Shown: one piece after another, positions 1-12,200 of the stretch
Numbering within the stretch: the stretch's first letter is position 1
How the letters are laid out: each line of letters opens with the position of its first letter
DNA from: Anthostomella pinea
Taxonomy: Eukaryota; Ascomycota; Sordariomycetes; Xylariales; Xylariaceae
Assembly: GCA_963556695.1 (NCBI GenBank)
Contig: CAUWAG010000006.1
Span: 3,844,001 to 3,908,000, forward strand
Reading direction: 5' to 3'
DNA: 64,000 bases
Position numbers and translations under genes: made by a program
Notes under the pieces: generated by a model
Database searches by the model: none
Told to the model about the DNA's origin: nothing
What the model saw: the letters and a program-made list of their open reading frames with translations, nothing else

Positions 1-66
1 GTACTGAAGAACGCGGGACTCGAGACACAACAAAGCAGGCCAGCCTCAACCAGAGACATTATCTGG

Positions 67-624
67 CTCACAGTAAACGGAGTCACACTTATGAACTTTT
101 ACCGTCAAAGAGAAGAAGCACTGGATCTATTGCTTGCCTGGCCACCTCTTGCCCACTGCATAGTAACAAGAGATTTCAACACAAATGACCCCTCTTGAGA
201 ACCAGGAATACCAAGAAGAGCCCGAGGCGGGGAAATTACACAATGGGTAGCAGAAAACCAGCTCACATACATTAGGGAACTGGGAGTCCCTATACACAAC
301 GATAGGCACGTCCTCGACTTGACCTTCTCGAACATCTCCTTTACAACCGCAGTAACCAACTACGATCTACATGCAGCCGCAGACCACTGGCCACTGCAAA
401 TTACGATACTATCTAAAGGCAGACAAAAAGTGGCTCAACAGAGATACACAGTACCAAATGACAGACTACTAGAGTTCTGTAAGATAATACGTATAAGAAC
501 CCCGCTACCAAGCCTCAGCTCCAACCCCACAATAGAAGAACTCGACAAAACTATCTTGGCCATCATAAGCCTCTTCACGCTAGCCCTTAAAACTGTTGGC
601 AACAAATCAAGCAGCAAGAGATGA
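67..624 (+). pseudogene. LINE endonuclease domain remnant
   Basis: Reading with breaks gives the end of an APE-type (exonuclease-endonuclease-phosphatase) LINE endonuclease. A degenerate RDFN (normally GDFN) lies near 170-180, DLTF near 316-330, and ADHWPL near 376-393 where the family has SDHxP. The serine before the catalytic Asp-His is changed to Ala. An in-frame TGA at about 197 sits where Trp would be expected. The enzyme normally nicks target DNA for target-primed reverse transcription; this copy cannot encode a functional one. Confidence 0.7.
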
Positions 625-1169
625 AACGCTCTTTAGTGAGACGATAAGTATAAGAAAGCAAAAAGAACTTACAAGCTGGTAACAAAGCAATTCAGTATAA
701 ACACCCCTACCAACAAGAAACACGCGTATCGAGCGGTAGTACAATATACAAAAAGAGAATATTAAAAAGCCCGCATCAAAAGTATACAGAAAGACTCAGA
801 CCTTTTCAAGATAATTGACTGGCATAAACTAGGTCCGGACATAAAATCACCGCTACTAAAAGTCGGCAACTTGACAGTAGAAGACACTACTTAAAAGGCA
901 TATGCCTTCAAGACGGCCTTACTAGACAGGCACTTGGCCAAAGACGACCTCCCACACGACCCGTTAGAGATTCCATCGCCCTTCGCGCTACATTAGAATG
1001 AAACTCTACAATATCGCCAACCGAACTTGCTAAAATGGTTCTTACGGAAAACACAGCCCCAAGAATAAACTCTCTCTCAACACGACTCCTCAAAGCGGCA
1101 GGAATCCACCTAGCTGAGCCGATTTGGCTTCTATTTCAAGTGTTGAATGGAAGCCGGAGATAGACACCG

Positions 1170-1976
1170 ATGCATCCGTTAGTCCAATGTGTTACAGCCC
1201 GGAACCCTACCGTGAGCAGAGGCCTTAGGGGTCTGGTTAGGACAACCGCAAGGACACGGCTCCAAAGGACGTATGAACTCACACCGGATTTCCCAAGACT
1301 GATCTTAATGGAACCAAGATATACAAAGGACGCTGGCAAAGCTGTTATAACAAGAAGCAAAGCCAAAGAAGCCAAAGTCTTCACAAACTGGCTGAAATTG
1401 CTATCACTCTCACACGTAGTCGCTTATTCTAATGGTTCAAAATTTCTGGAGGGGGCGGTGGGCTACGGATACGTGATTTACAGAGGCCGGACAAATATAG
1501 CCTCGGGCTGTGGCAGACTGGGCCACCCAGCAGAGGTCTTTGACGGTGAGGCCAAAGGAGCCAGGTACGCACTCAGGCGGGCCCTGAGGCTCAGCAGTGG
1601 TGCTCCCATTCACGTGTGCCTAGACAATACAGCAGTGATCTCCGGACTGCAGGGGGAACCAGCTCCGAGCTCTCAAGAAGCTTTCCTCCAATTTCAAGAA
1701 ATTTCGGACACGTACGCCGACGTACAGTTCCGGTGGGTGCCAGGGCATATGGACATCCAAGGCAACAAAGAGGCCGATGTAAAGGCAAAAGAAGGTACTA
1801 CCTTGCCAATCCCTACTAGGGCCAAACCTATGCTTGCAGGCGTCCTAGGCCTTCTCAACAAAAAGATTCAAAGAGAACACCAGCAATGGTGGGACGAGAA
1901 CATCACCAACAAATACAAAAGTCTCGGCCTTCAGAAATTTGACTACACTCAAGTGCCTAAAAGAGCTCAAGCTTAA
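1170..1976 (+). pseudogene. LINE ORF2 remnant with RNase H domain
   Basis: An open stretch of 268 codons contains a clear RNase H fold: YSNGSK near the first catalytic Asp position (Asp replaced by Asn), a FDGEAKGA segment with the second acidic residue, CLDNTAV with the third, and RWVPGHMDIQGNKEAD at the end. The first catalytic Asp appears lost (TGSD-like motif reads SNGS), as a G-to-A change would produce. The upstream part of the ORF is post-RT sequence, so the start is a chance ATG, not a real initiation site. The reading continues after a frameshift into 1939-2316. Confidence 0.75.
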
Positions 1977-2316
1977 CAGGCCAACACTCCACAGGCTTAT
2001 CACATCCAGAACTGGCCACAGAGACTTTAGCTGGTACTATAGGAGGTTCAAGCACAAAAAACACTACAACAGCTCTTGCGGGAGAATCAAAACGCGAGCC
2101 CACTTTGCTTTCTGCAACAGAGCTCTTACAAAACAGTCTAGGTGGCCACGAAGAAATCGCGGTCACAACGGAGAACCCAAACCAGAAGGGAGGGCCTATT
2201 GGAAATGGCTGGTAACGCACCCGAAGGAATTCAGAGATTTCTACAAGTGGACAAAATTCTACACGAAAGTCTGTCCCAGAGTCACGGGACATCAGTTCAT
2301 CGACAACCAGGCGTAA
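1939..2316 (+). pseudogene. LINE ORF2 C-terminal Cys/His segment
   Basis: After a frameshift the C-terminus continues as the conserved fungal LINE tail: ITSRTGHRDFSWYYRRF, followed by a CGRIKTRAHFAFC Cys-x(11)-Cys motif. This part is usual in Tad1-like ORF2 proteins downstream of RNase H. It ends shortly before the 3' untranslated region. Confidence 0.6.
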
Positions 2317-2705
2317 CTACGCCAGACATTACATCTTTCTACTTCTTTTATTACTTTTATTATTTTTCTTATGTTTTCATTCTTTTCTAGCATACAGCCT
2401 TTTAAACACAAGGTATTACCGTATTAAAGCAAGAGGAGCTCCTCGACGCTAATCGGACCACCGACTACGAGCTAGATATCACAGAGCACGAGCCCAAATG
2501 GCGGGGCCAACGGAAACTGACGGAATAGCATGTGTGCCCTCGAGGTTCGATTTGCAGGTTATCTTAGGAAATAAGGCGTCATGCCCCTATTCCCTTACAG
2601 TAAGGCTTGTATGTTAGCCCCTGAGATAGTCACCTGCACGCCAAATGTCCACAAGGATCTGGAGCCTAGAGCCCCTACGGCGTTAAATAAACTAAACTAA
2701 ACTAA

Positions 2706-4040
2706 TACGGTAGTGAGATGGAGAGAGAGAGAGTAGTGACGCTACATGGGGGTCGCTATGTCATACGGGTTGGCGTAATCCCCATGGGATTCGTCCTCCT
2801 CATCACCAGGGATTATATAGGCCGTTGTAGAAGGCTGGGGAGTAGTGGTCTCGGTAGCTCGGTAGGCTGTGAATGACACCGCACAAGGCAGTGAGAATTC
2901 GCTCATGTGTCAGGACTTGGAAAACCGCCAGATGATCAAGGGCGGGAGATCCTGCCTTTTATACGGTTGACAGGTTCTGCGGCCTATTTCCCAGATCGTT
3001 GCGGGCGGTTCATGAACTGCATCTTAATTTGAGGCCACCTACGCCACATTGCTGAAGAGCCGCAACATTGCTATTGCGTCAACCCAGGTGACCAAATATA
3101 CAGGTCAAGTCGATGATGTATGATGTGACACAGCTTTACTGGTTCGAGGCTCTGGACCGCAAGGTACTCTCGAGACGGGGCGGAGCACATGTGGTCGGCG
3201 TCGTGGCTGCGTCCCGGTCAGCCTACCAGGAAGTACACGCAACAAAGCGCCCGTAGCATTTTGATGAAGCTCTTCAGCAACCCAATAACCTGCAATACCA
3301 ATGACAGAAGGTATCTGAATCCTGTAGAGCATACTACTAATTTTCTTCGTAAGGCCTTTCCTCTCGATTGCTCCGGCCCCAGGTGATCACTGTGGCACCA
3401 CCAAGTCCAGAATTCCCCAGCACATGCCTGCGCACATAAAATCAGAGCAGTTCTTTCTCTGCATCATCGTCCGGAAAAACAAGAACACCAACACCAACTG
3501 AATTTGACGAGCCACTGTCGTTTTGGTGAGTACACCTTGGGGTAGCGTCCGGGGCCGATATCTCAGGGGCCAGTAATACGATGAAGTAGACCCTTACACC
3601 CCGATCTCGACCTTCAGCCATGGAACTTGTCTTCTACGAATCATGTCGTTAACCTTGTACTATGTCACGATGCTCCTTTACTGCCCTAGAGTCTCAACTT
3701 TCTGCTACGAAGAACTATTGACACCCGTGACCATGTATAAGGTAAGATCTATTATGAACATGATCTGCTTCAACACAGCCGGAAATCACGGGGGATCGTT
3801 TTCACCCCAAGAAGCGAGTCACAAAGTATTGATTCATCAGAGGCAATCAATCTGCTGTATAATGGGAGTCACGACAAATAGCAGAAACAAGTTCGCGCTT
3901 ATCTCTCCTTACTTTTTAGGCAAATGACTAGTCATTATATATGCAACTGATAAACATGAGTTCTTTTCGATATTGAGGGTAATACCAGGCTGTCCCAGTA
4001 AATATAACTTCCTCCTGGCCACCACAGCTATGTGGTACAT
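2706..4040. other. Intergenic; no supported gene
   Basis: A (GA)n run occurs just after the LINE tail (about 2718-2733). The small open frames here are short, overlap on both strands and show no recognisable domain. Nothing else is supported. Confidence 0.6.
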
Positions 4041-4048
4041 TTCCCACG

Positions 4049-4761
4049 TTGCCAAGAACAAAAAGTCTGGCTCATCTGCTTGTTCTCTTAGGGGAAGTGG
4101 GCTTCATTCTAGCCCTTAACTATATTCTTCCAGAAGTTGAAGCTCGTACCGACAAGCGAGATGTGCGAAGACGCATACTGGGCGATAACGTTAAAGGGCG
4201 GCAGGTAGACGTCAACAGACACATGATAGAAATGTACGGCTTGGAATACCATGCCGGTTATGGCTCCGGCAGCATCCCTTTCGCCGAAGCCCCAGAACTG
4301 ATACGCAACATGGAGGACTACGTGTCCCTGCCACTGGAGACCGCCTTGCACCAGACATTTGACTTCGATGAGGCTGTTTTATGCTCGTATTTCACGGGCA
4401 GGGCATGGGCATTCATGCAGACTCAGCGACTGGCCTTAGACCTTACGTGGTCTTCCTATCCTTAGGGGGGCCTGCGGCCATGGATTTCTACATGCGACCT
4501 GAATTCGAGGCTGACAAGTCTGCGGGCAAGGGTCGGAAGATGACCACCGATAACCCACTTCTTCCGGGTTGTAGAAGCCGGAAGGAACTACTGGCTTCGC
4601 AACAGCAGCTCAAGGACGGTATCCTCACCGAGCAAGCTTACCGGAAACTTATCCAAGCAGCTGTGAAAGATCACAAGCTAAGAGACAGCCGCTCACCGTG
4701 GAAGATCTTGAGACTACACCTCCGATCGACACCACTCGATGGATTCTCCAATCTGCCATAA
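4049..4761 (+). pseudogene. AlkB-like 2OG-Fe(II) dioxygenase relic
   Basis: Two overlapping frames together resemble a fungal AlkB-like 2-oxoglutarate/Fe(II) dioxygenase. The first (4049-4465) has DVRRRILGDNVKGR, an ELIRNMEDYVSLPLE helix and FDFDEAVLCSYF. A single-base frameshift at about 4395-4405 moves the reading to the second frame (4381-4761), which starts with GQGMGIHAD and FLSLGGPAAMDFYMR. The His-x-Asp iron ligands survive in GIHADS. The protein stops before the GDIVVMHG-like strand and the distal His and Arg expected in the family, so it is C-terminally truncated too. I read it as a gene relic; the assignment rests on remembered motif patterns. Confidence 0.55.
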
Positions 4762-4870
4762 ATCATACTGCATAGACACGCACCAAATCGATAATTCGCC
4801 AATCTGTAATCGGTCATACTGCAGAACACCTACCAGATCGAAAATCCGCTAATCTGCCATCAATCATTCC
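4750..4870. repeat. Diverged ~50 bp tandem repeat
   Basis: Two adjacent units, 4750-4800 and 4801-4850, each start AATCTG, contain a shared TCATACTGCA core and end with a TCGATAATTCGC/TCGAAAATCCGC-like segment. A third unit starts at 4851 and fades out. They lie directly after the truncated dioxygenase relic. Confidence 0.6.
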
Positions 4871-4928
4871 CCTTCACAAATCTGCCCACCGAAGCAACTC
4901 TCGTCCACCAGTCTGCTATTCCTCGTGA

Positions 4929-5103
4929 TGGCTGACAACGGCTCATTTGACGAAAACTTTCCGTCACGTCTGCCGCCGCAGTTCCACGGCGCTGGGGACG
5001 CGCACGGCGACATCCTGCTCCAGAGCGGAGCTGGCGTTCAAAACTTCCATCTCCAGGACATCAAGCAGTTGAAAACTTTAGGAAAAGATGAAACTATTTA
5101 CTG
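4929..5103 (+). pseudogene. Short ORF with duplicated 'GAGVQNF' motif
   Basis: An ATG at 4929 opens 57 codons to a TGA at 5101-5103. The second half carries LLQSGAGVQNF and DIKQLKTLGK. A related stretch is found at 13215-13290, so this is probably the 5' piece of a duplicated and decayed gene. I do not recognise the family. It lies just 3' of the CorA-like gene on the opposite strand. Confidence 0.35.
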
Positions 5104-5137
5104 AGAAGCACAAATGAAAATACAGGGGATTCAAATA

Positions 5138-6985
5138 TCATACCATTTCGTGTTTCTCGTCCATCCACGCTGGCTGTTTCCGTATCTGTCGGCGCTCGTA
5201 GTAGTACCAAGCGATCGCCAGACCGAAAGTGAGCGCCATCAGGGGCACAGACACCTCAAAGAACCGCTCTAGCGCCAGTTGCGACGGTGCGGTCGTGTTA
5301 CCCGAGGTCGAATCATCACTGCCGTCGTTCTGGAACGTCACCGCATTGGTACTGAAGAATGTCTAGCCCGAATTGTGAGTGAACTTCTTAAACTTGATCA
5401 TTGGGATAAAGCTCACCGAGACGAATGTTGCTGGCAAGTAGAATAGTGTGATGACGGTTATGATACGGACAGCAATGGCTTCTAGCCCTGCCTTTTTTGC
5501 CAGCTTCTCTTGGCGTGCCGTGAGTTCCTCCTGTCTCGCTGCCGTCTGCGCCTGGAGGTGTTGGATTAACTACATAAATCAGCCTTCATAGGAACTTATA
5601 CATTTGGAATGTGCCCAATACTCACGATCTGTTTGCGATCTGAAACCAGAGTTGAGAGGACTTTCGCCCGTTTGATTTGCATCCTGGTGTCGTAGATGTA
5701 CTCGTCCATCTGCGATGCAAACTCGTTGACGCTGTGAGTTGCACAAGAGCGCACTTGTGTTGGGAAGTCTTGGTCTGATACAAGATTCACATAGAAGACC
5801 TTCAGTCGGTCCATGATTTCGGCATTTGCTTCCAGGGCCGTAATGGTTTCCCGAAGCTTCTCATCCCGCTTCTGGATGATGGTGAGTGACTGCGGTTCCC
5901 ACCGCAGTTTCATACCGGCATTATCGATGAAGTGGTAAGTCTAAGAAGTGATCAGCGTGTTAGTTCCCCAATAGGATGAGCTTTAGTAGCCACTTACGAT
6001 GTTTTCTATGATTTCCTCCGACGATTCGATATGCCAGCGCCACTCTTCGCACGCCCATCGCGTGAAAACCATGTGAGTCTCAATGCTAGTCCTGAAAGCC
6101 TGGTGGATGGTTCCGAAGCGATGAGCATGGCTCCTCTCCTCGTGGATATGTTCCCTTACGAGGCCATTCATTGTTTCCAAGGGGTCCCCAATGATCCAAG
6201 ATTGGGTTCCCTTCTCAACGTCGAATTGATGATACACTGACGCCTGTCGAATCTTCCAACTCATGTTGATCAAGTTGCTCTTGTCTATATCTTTGACTGC
6301 AACTGTCTTCAGGTTGTAGCACATCTGGTATCTCTTACCGCTTCGGTTGAGGGCGTCGAGTACCAGGCCTGGGTTGGGATCAGCCAGGGTCTTCTCCGTG
6401 CGGAATCCACTAAATCGTAGTTCTCTATCATCGCCATTCCTTCCACCGTACGCGTACAAAAAGTTCAGAATGGACGGCATGACCTGGAAGTAGGAAAGAA
6501 TCCGTTGCAAGGCTGCCGGTGTGAGCTCGAGCGGCTGTGTGGACCCTGCTGCGACGAGAAATCTGGATCACTTGTCAGTGGACAGTCCCGTGCAACACCA
6601 TACCTGATGGGACTCATATAACATACATGAACCGACATAACGGGTCCGACCTCACATTGAGGTATTTTGTTTGATCAGCAGGGTCTTGTTGGAAGCTGTC
6701 GCCTAGCCACTCTCCCAGCTCTACTTCCGAGAGTAGATTTCTTTGTTCGACCAGGCCTGAATCGAGAACATCCCAGTAGGGAATATAGAGCTGTTTTTCC
6801 GGGACGAAAAGGTCTTGACTCTGTTGACGGTTCTGAAAGCGCTCCTGGCAAAGTTCGAGTAGTGGCACACCGTATCGGGACCGGCCGACCAGCTTCCGAG
6901 GGTATTTGTCATACGCTTGGCAGGACTTGAGGAACTGCGTGGGAATGTAGAGCGACGGCAATGGCGACGGCGATGAGGATGACAT
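5138..6985 (-). CDS. CorA-like membrane protein (fungal CorA-like domain family)
   Basis: Five exons (6985-6627, 6562-5998, 5940-5626, 5569-5417, 5362-5138) join in phase to 538 residues. The N-terminal two thirds are a soluble region: DPLCRF and ILSYFQVMPSILNF match the pattern of fungal CorA-like proteins, often found near heterokaryon-incompatibility genes. Residues about 330-460 are long helices. The C-terminus has two transmembrane segments, ITLFYLPATFVSTFFS and VPLMALTFGLAIAWYYY, as in CorA magnesium channels. The canonical GMN selectivity loop is absent; the fungal family instead keeps FVSTFFSTNAV. Splicing out the 54 nt intron 5416-5363 restores this segment. Transport is inferred from the fold, and substrate is unknown. 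The start at 6985 is the first ATG with a coherent protein. Confidence 0.82.
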
Positions 6986-7481
6986 TGTGATACGCAGTTA
7001 AACATTCAGTAACGAGCGATATCGACCTCGAGTGAAGAGCTTGGATGTATTTGACTGAAAGTTCCGGAGCCGTCGTGATGATAAGTGCTCCTGCAGCGGC
7101 GGCTGAGCCATTGCAAGAATGCCTTGCACAATGCTACAGTGCCACCCCCAAAGTATAGTGTGGCAGTTGACATAGCCACTCAGCACTCCTCGAGACCCCC
7201 TAAGTTCCGTCGGCGTCGCATACGGACCACCGTTTGCTGCTCATAAGTTCTTACACTTTGCTCAGCCGCAGACCCCCCAATAATTGCCCTGGTAGATGCA
7301 GCGCCAAGTCAGCCGCTGGCTTTGAGGCACAGCTTGCCCGGGTGCTTCTAGTTGTTGGTGAGCATCGGCTGACGATCTCAATTGCGAGCGCAGAGGTAAC
7401 AGCAATGAACGACTGGTTTCTTCTGGTACTGGGGGATTAAGCATGTAAATAAGAGGGTTAGCCTTGTGTTCTAACTCATTA

Positions 7482-8072
7482 TCATTCCGAGTCCGAGCTT
7501 TTACTCCTGCTATGTGTCTTCGGCTTCCGCTCCTTCTGCCTCTTCTCCTCCTTTGGATCAACAATCCTCAATTTGTCAATCTCCTGTCTTTCAGCCTAGG
7601 AAACAGCATTAGTTCATGATAGCCTTTCTTCTTGGAAGAGAGATTCAACCTTGGATAAGTCGCGGGGGAGTTGGAGGACATAATAATCATCCTTGATTCC
7701 CTTCTTCTAAGGAGCGACGAGGTTAGCTGCCGAATGGTGCAGACCAATGGGACCAGGGACAGAGGCCGGTCTCACGTTAAACTCCTTCAACTCCATCTGG
7801 AACTTCGTTTCGATGTAATTTACGAATACCGGACACGGCAGGTTATAGGCTTTGACTCTCACGGGAACGAGAGAGCCGTCGCGCTTGAAGATATCATCCG
7901 TGTTCGACCGTGAAATGCGTTGCTGAGGGTCTGTATGCGGGGGCCTGGAGCCCTGAGCCTGTGAAGAGTCACGACTCCAGGTGAATCGCTTAAATAACGG
8001 GCGAGACATGACAGAGCTCGTCGGTCGCATTGGAGAAAACTTGGGCCACAGCCTGCTTGAGGTGTTACGCAA
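7482..8072 (-). CDS. Small basic protein, possibly mitochondrial
   Basis: Three exons (8072-7776, 7706-7650, 7595-7482) join in phase to 155 residues. Intron 1 has GTGAGA, a CTAAC branch site and TTAG. Intron 2 uses GTTGAA, a less common donor. The first 40 residues are rich in Arg, Ser, Thr and Pro with almost no acidic residues, as in a mitochondrial presequence. The middle (LVPVRVKAYNLPCPVFVNYIE) looks well ordered, and the tail is highly charged (EEKRQKERKPK). Size and composition suggest a mitochondrial ribosomal or other organelle protein, but I do not recognise the family. It is upstream of, and on the same strand as, the CorA-like gene. In-frame downstream ATGs leave the exact start uncertain. 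Confidence 0.65.
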
Positions 8073-9207
8073 GGCTGGTCTGATGAACGGAGTGGGCGCA
8101 CGCAGCTGTGACCTTGTATGAACAGGTCAAGGCAGATTTTTGACTTGAGAGGGAGAGCATGAAGTCAGCTTGGGGAAGCGCATCAATCTATGTAGACGGC
8201 GGATGGTGGTATATCTGCCAGACAACAGCATGCGAACCACGGAATAAAGGTGGTGTGAGAGTGGCAGAACAAGGCAACTAGGCGGCGAAGGTCGATTGCT
8301 GCCTTATACCAGGGGTCAGACAGAGGTTACTTAGGTAGACTGACGCCCTATGCGGCTATGCCGATGCACTGTGCCCACCTATCTTCCTAGGATGGCAGCA
8401 TCACGAACTGGCTCGAGTCACAGAGTGAACATAATAGCCGGTATGTGCCTTGACACGCCAAGCCCTTGAGGCTGTGCGATACTGCACAATACATGCAGCG
8501 GGAGGATCGTTGATCGATCGTATTCTGTAGGTGAGTAATAACTCCCCACGGTACTGGAGCGCCGCCAAAGGAGGGGAATCCCTGCCACTATGCTCTCTAT
8601 CGTTTCTCTCGGGGAACCACTAAAGACCTCCATGGGCAATGGGGTCGATCGATTGATTGTTCAATTGTTCGCTGGAAATAGTCCATGAGGTGACTCGGGC
8701 GTGACTCAACTCGATCTTTGACAATTGATAGCCAACAGTTGACTGCTTCAGAAGCTACGTCTTATAAGAAAGACACCCTGACCAGTCATGTATTTCCCTG
8801 ATGACCTTGATGTGCCAAAGAAAGCTTCCTGTCTCCTGGTCAGCTCCTTGATCTCTGTCCATTGGCACACTGCAGTCAGCATGCAGCATGCAGCATGCGG
8901 CGTGCACCACCACCACCACCACCACCACCACTACCACCATCATCAAAAGATGGGTTCCCTCCCAGCCTTGTGTTGAGGATAGGTAACGAATCTTCTACAT
9001 ATTCTTCGTCTCTGCCGCCGTAGTTGATTTGGGCCTATCCAACTACTTCGCATTGGATCAACTCTCGCCGTCTTTTTTTGCGAAACAGAATCCGGGTTGA
9101 GTCTCAGGGGTAAACACATGCTTGCGCCCCGGGGGTTCTGTCGAGTGGGGATAGTTTGACCCAATGCCCTGCCTCCATCTTACGAGTGTACTCCCCCTTG
9201 AGACAAG
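8073..9207. other. Intergenic with CAC microsatellite
   Basis: This divergent region lies between the small basic protein gene (-) and the kinase gene (+). It contains a GCATGCA-type short repeat at about 8878-8898 directly followed by a (CAC)n run at about 8904-8945. The His-rich and Val-rich open frames there are products of this microsatellite. No gene is supported. Confidence 0.6.
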
Positions 9208-12200
9208 ATGTCTAATCGGACCACAAGGCGCAGTGCTTCTCCTGTTCGTAGCTTGCGAACCCAAGATTCCGCCACCTTTGACGAACAGCACGAGATCGCC
9301 CTGGCAGAATTCAAGGAACACCGCAAAACGTACACACGGAAGATTGCCCACGAACCCGTCGTCCGCGGACCCGTCCCCCGCGAACCCACTCCCCGTGAAC
9401 GCAAGTTCGTGTTAGTCGACGCCCTGACCGCGAAACTTCGCAATAAGTCCCCGACATGTGGCTTCAAGTACGAGCACGATCTTGAGCGATTGTACATGAC
9501 AGCGTCTTTCAAGCAGTCACTGGAGCCCCCAAGTGTGAATGGAAACATATTGGAAGACAAGCTCTTGCGGATATTCTATATACTGCTCGAACTTGGCTAC
9601 CCCCAGCTCACAGAGCTATTCCACAACCAGGGTCTCGATGACACGCACCTCCCTCTGGATGAGAGGACTCTCTCGTCCAGGATTAACAGTCGGGTACTTG
9701 AGGACGAACTCGGCATGCACGACGTCGATTTTTACAGAAGCTTCTGCGACCTACAACGAGACTGGTGCCCCATGGTTTTCGAATTGGAGATGGGCAGGGC
9801 ATCGACCGACCAAATCGTTCCTCTTTACATGAAAGAACCGATCCAACCTCATCGAGACGACCGACCCCCTCCAGAGAGCAATGCAAGGCTTTGGAAAGTC
9901 GATGTTCCCGAGGAACTGATTGGGCCCAAGCTACGGAAAACCTTGATTGACAGCCTGTGGCGTGAACAGGATGTAAAGACAGGGCTTGTTGACAGCGACG
10001 GCAAGGTAGTCATCCAATTCACACTTGAACTGTTGAAACACGTATTGACCCAACCTTCCAGGAGCTTACCCAGATGTGCCGATGTTACCGTTTTGCCTTG
10101 AAACAGTTCCGCAGCGACAGGAAATCAGCTTTCGATCGAGAAAGAAAAATCTTCTATGCACTGGGGCCCCAGAAAGGCTTAATACAATACATTGGTTGGT
10201 ATGATGAGAAGGACCAAGACGGCCAGCAGCTGTACAATATTGTACTCGAGTGCGGGGACTTCGACCTCTACACTGCCTTCAGAAACCAAGCCCCGCCAGT
10301 GTCCCCTCCCGAAATCAAAGGCTTCTATCAGGGTATGCTGGATGTCTCGGAGGCATTGTACAAGATCCACCAACTTAAAACCGGGAATTTCTTCTACGAC
10401 GTGTGAGTCTTTCGCATGCTGAGTCTTTCGGATTCTATGATGGCCATGATCGCTGACCACCTCCGTGCAGATGGCATGCTGATGTCAAACCAGAGAACAT
10501 CTTGCGTGTACAAGAATGCTTCAAGTTAGCGGACCCGGGAGAAGCTCACATCAGACTGGCTTCAGGCGGCGGAGGACCTGCTAGAGCGGTCGTTACAGGC
10601 GGAACAAGAGTTTATGGTATGTAATTGACCCTTGCGGATCAACATGTCCTGACACTTTTTTTCATTAGGGTCTCCAGAAAAGGCAGCGTACATCGACAAC
10701 CACGCCACCGCCCCGGCTAGTATCCCCCAGAACAGCGATGTCTGGTCGCTCGGGTGTGTCTTCTCAGTCGCCGCAACTTACGTCGTCCTTGGTCCACAGG
10801 GCGTATTGCAATATGATAAGATCCGTCGACATACGCCAAGAGCGAGTCAGCAGGCCAACTTTGACGGCATCAATGGTGCGTTCCATGATGGAAATAGAGT
10901 GTTGAAGGTTGTCACAGAATGGCACGAATACCTGAGGAGCGCAACCAGGCGCACTGATGCATTCACGGCGGATGTACTCACAATGGTCGATGAGCACATG
11001 CTAGTCACGCCCGAGAAAGAACGTTGGGATGCCAAGCAGGTTGAGAGCCATTTGCGAGACCTGTTGAATGATCCGAAACTGCAGGCATGCCCGGTACCAG
11101 ACACTATTGAGAGCATCCTACAGGAAATCGACTTACAGGCTGAGCAATACGAGCTGTCGATCCACGACAGCAGCCGAGTTGACTCAGTCCGAACGAGAAG
11201 AAGCCTCCAGGCAATTCAGGCTTCGTGCGTGGACTTCAAAAGCGCAGACGAACTACTCAACATGCCAGTCCTACCTACCGCACAGCGATCCGAACAGAGG
11301 ACGAACAACGCCCAGAAAGCCGTTCAAACCCGAGAGAAACCTCTGGGCCAGACTGTTCTTCCGCGCGCGGCCTCCGATCGTACATTGACAGCCGAATCAT
11401 CTGGCCAGAGCCACACATTTCCGCGGCTCAGCACAGGAGACGCAAGTGCGTCCGAATCAGCGTTTGCAGATGCTGCAACAGGACCAATGGTTCGTCCACC
11501 TCCGATGACAATGTGGCAGGTGGAGGACCAACTCGAGAAGATTGGGAAACAGAAGACCTTGGCCAGTTTCAGACATGGCTTGCGATCTCAGCCAGTCTCG
11601 GTGAAGGGGGTCATAGACGGCTACGACGACCTGAAGCCATATTACAAGAACAGGGATATTGTAAGGCGACACACTGATGCTTCCTTCTTGGCCCCTTCCT
11701 GCTCTGACATATCTTGCAGATCTATCTTGTCGACAATGGCTCGTCTATGCTAGACCACTGGGGTGAGGCCAAATACCTGTTGCGGGTGTTGGTGTGGAGG
11801 TCACTAGGCTACGATGACGACGGCATGGAGCTATACTTCACTGATCCCAAGACAACTGCCAAGGTCTCCCGAAGAAAAACACAAATCGTCGAGAACTTCA
11901 TGAGCGCCATGGACCAAGCAAAGCCCCGCCCACGTGGTCGTGGCGAACACCGCACCCATCTTCTCCTAAAACTGAGTGATATTGTCAACGACTATGCGTC
12001 AAAGAAGTATAACTCTGCGATTCGCGAGAAGGCAAAGACTATCATCATCTTCACTGATGGTGTCTGGGAGGATCAAGGGGAGGTGGAGACAACCATCGAG
12101 AACTGGTATGATCGTCTGAGGATGAGGAGCCTGCACACGTCTTCCAACTCGACACATCAAGACCAGGCGGTCCGTGCCGACACTCCACAAGGAATTCGGG

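Larger units (their letters stand above)
1..2705 (+). mobile_element. LINE retrotransposon (Tad1-like), 3' portion, degenerate
   Basis: The element runs off the left edge of the window. In order it shows an endonuclease remnant (about 67-624), a short linker, an RNase H domain (about 1400-1800), a Cys-rich C-terminal segment near 2080-2120 and a 3' untranslated part ending in a (TAAAC)n tail at about 2683-2705. That order is the ORF2 layout of Tad1-type fungal LINEs. The reverse transcriptase expected between endonuclease and RNase H is almost wholly missing: only about 600 nt separate them. Frameshifts and stops occur throughout, and several stops fit TGG to TGA/TAG changes. It is a dead, internally deleted copy. 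The 5' end and target duplication lie outside the window. Confidence 0.88.

Noticed and set aside
8755..8976. Overlapping frames encoding poly-Val and poly-His
   Set aside because: They are translations of the (CAC)n microsatellite on the two strands.
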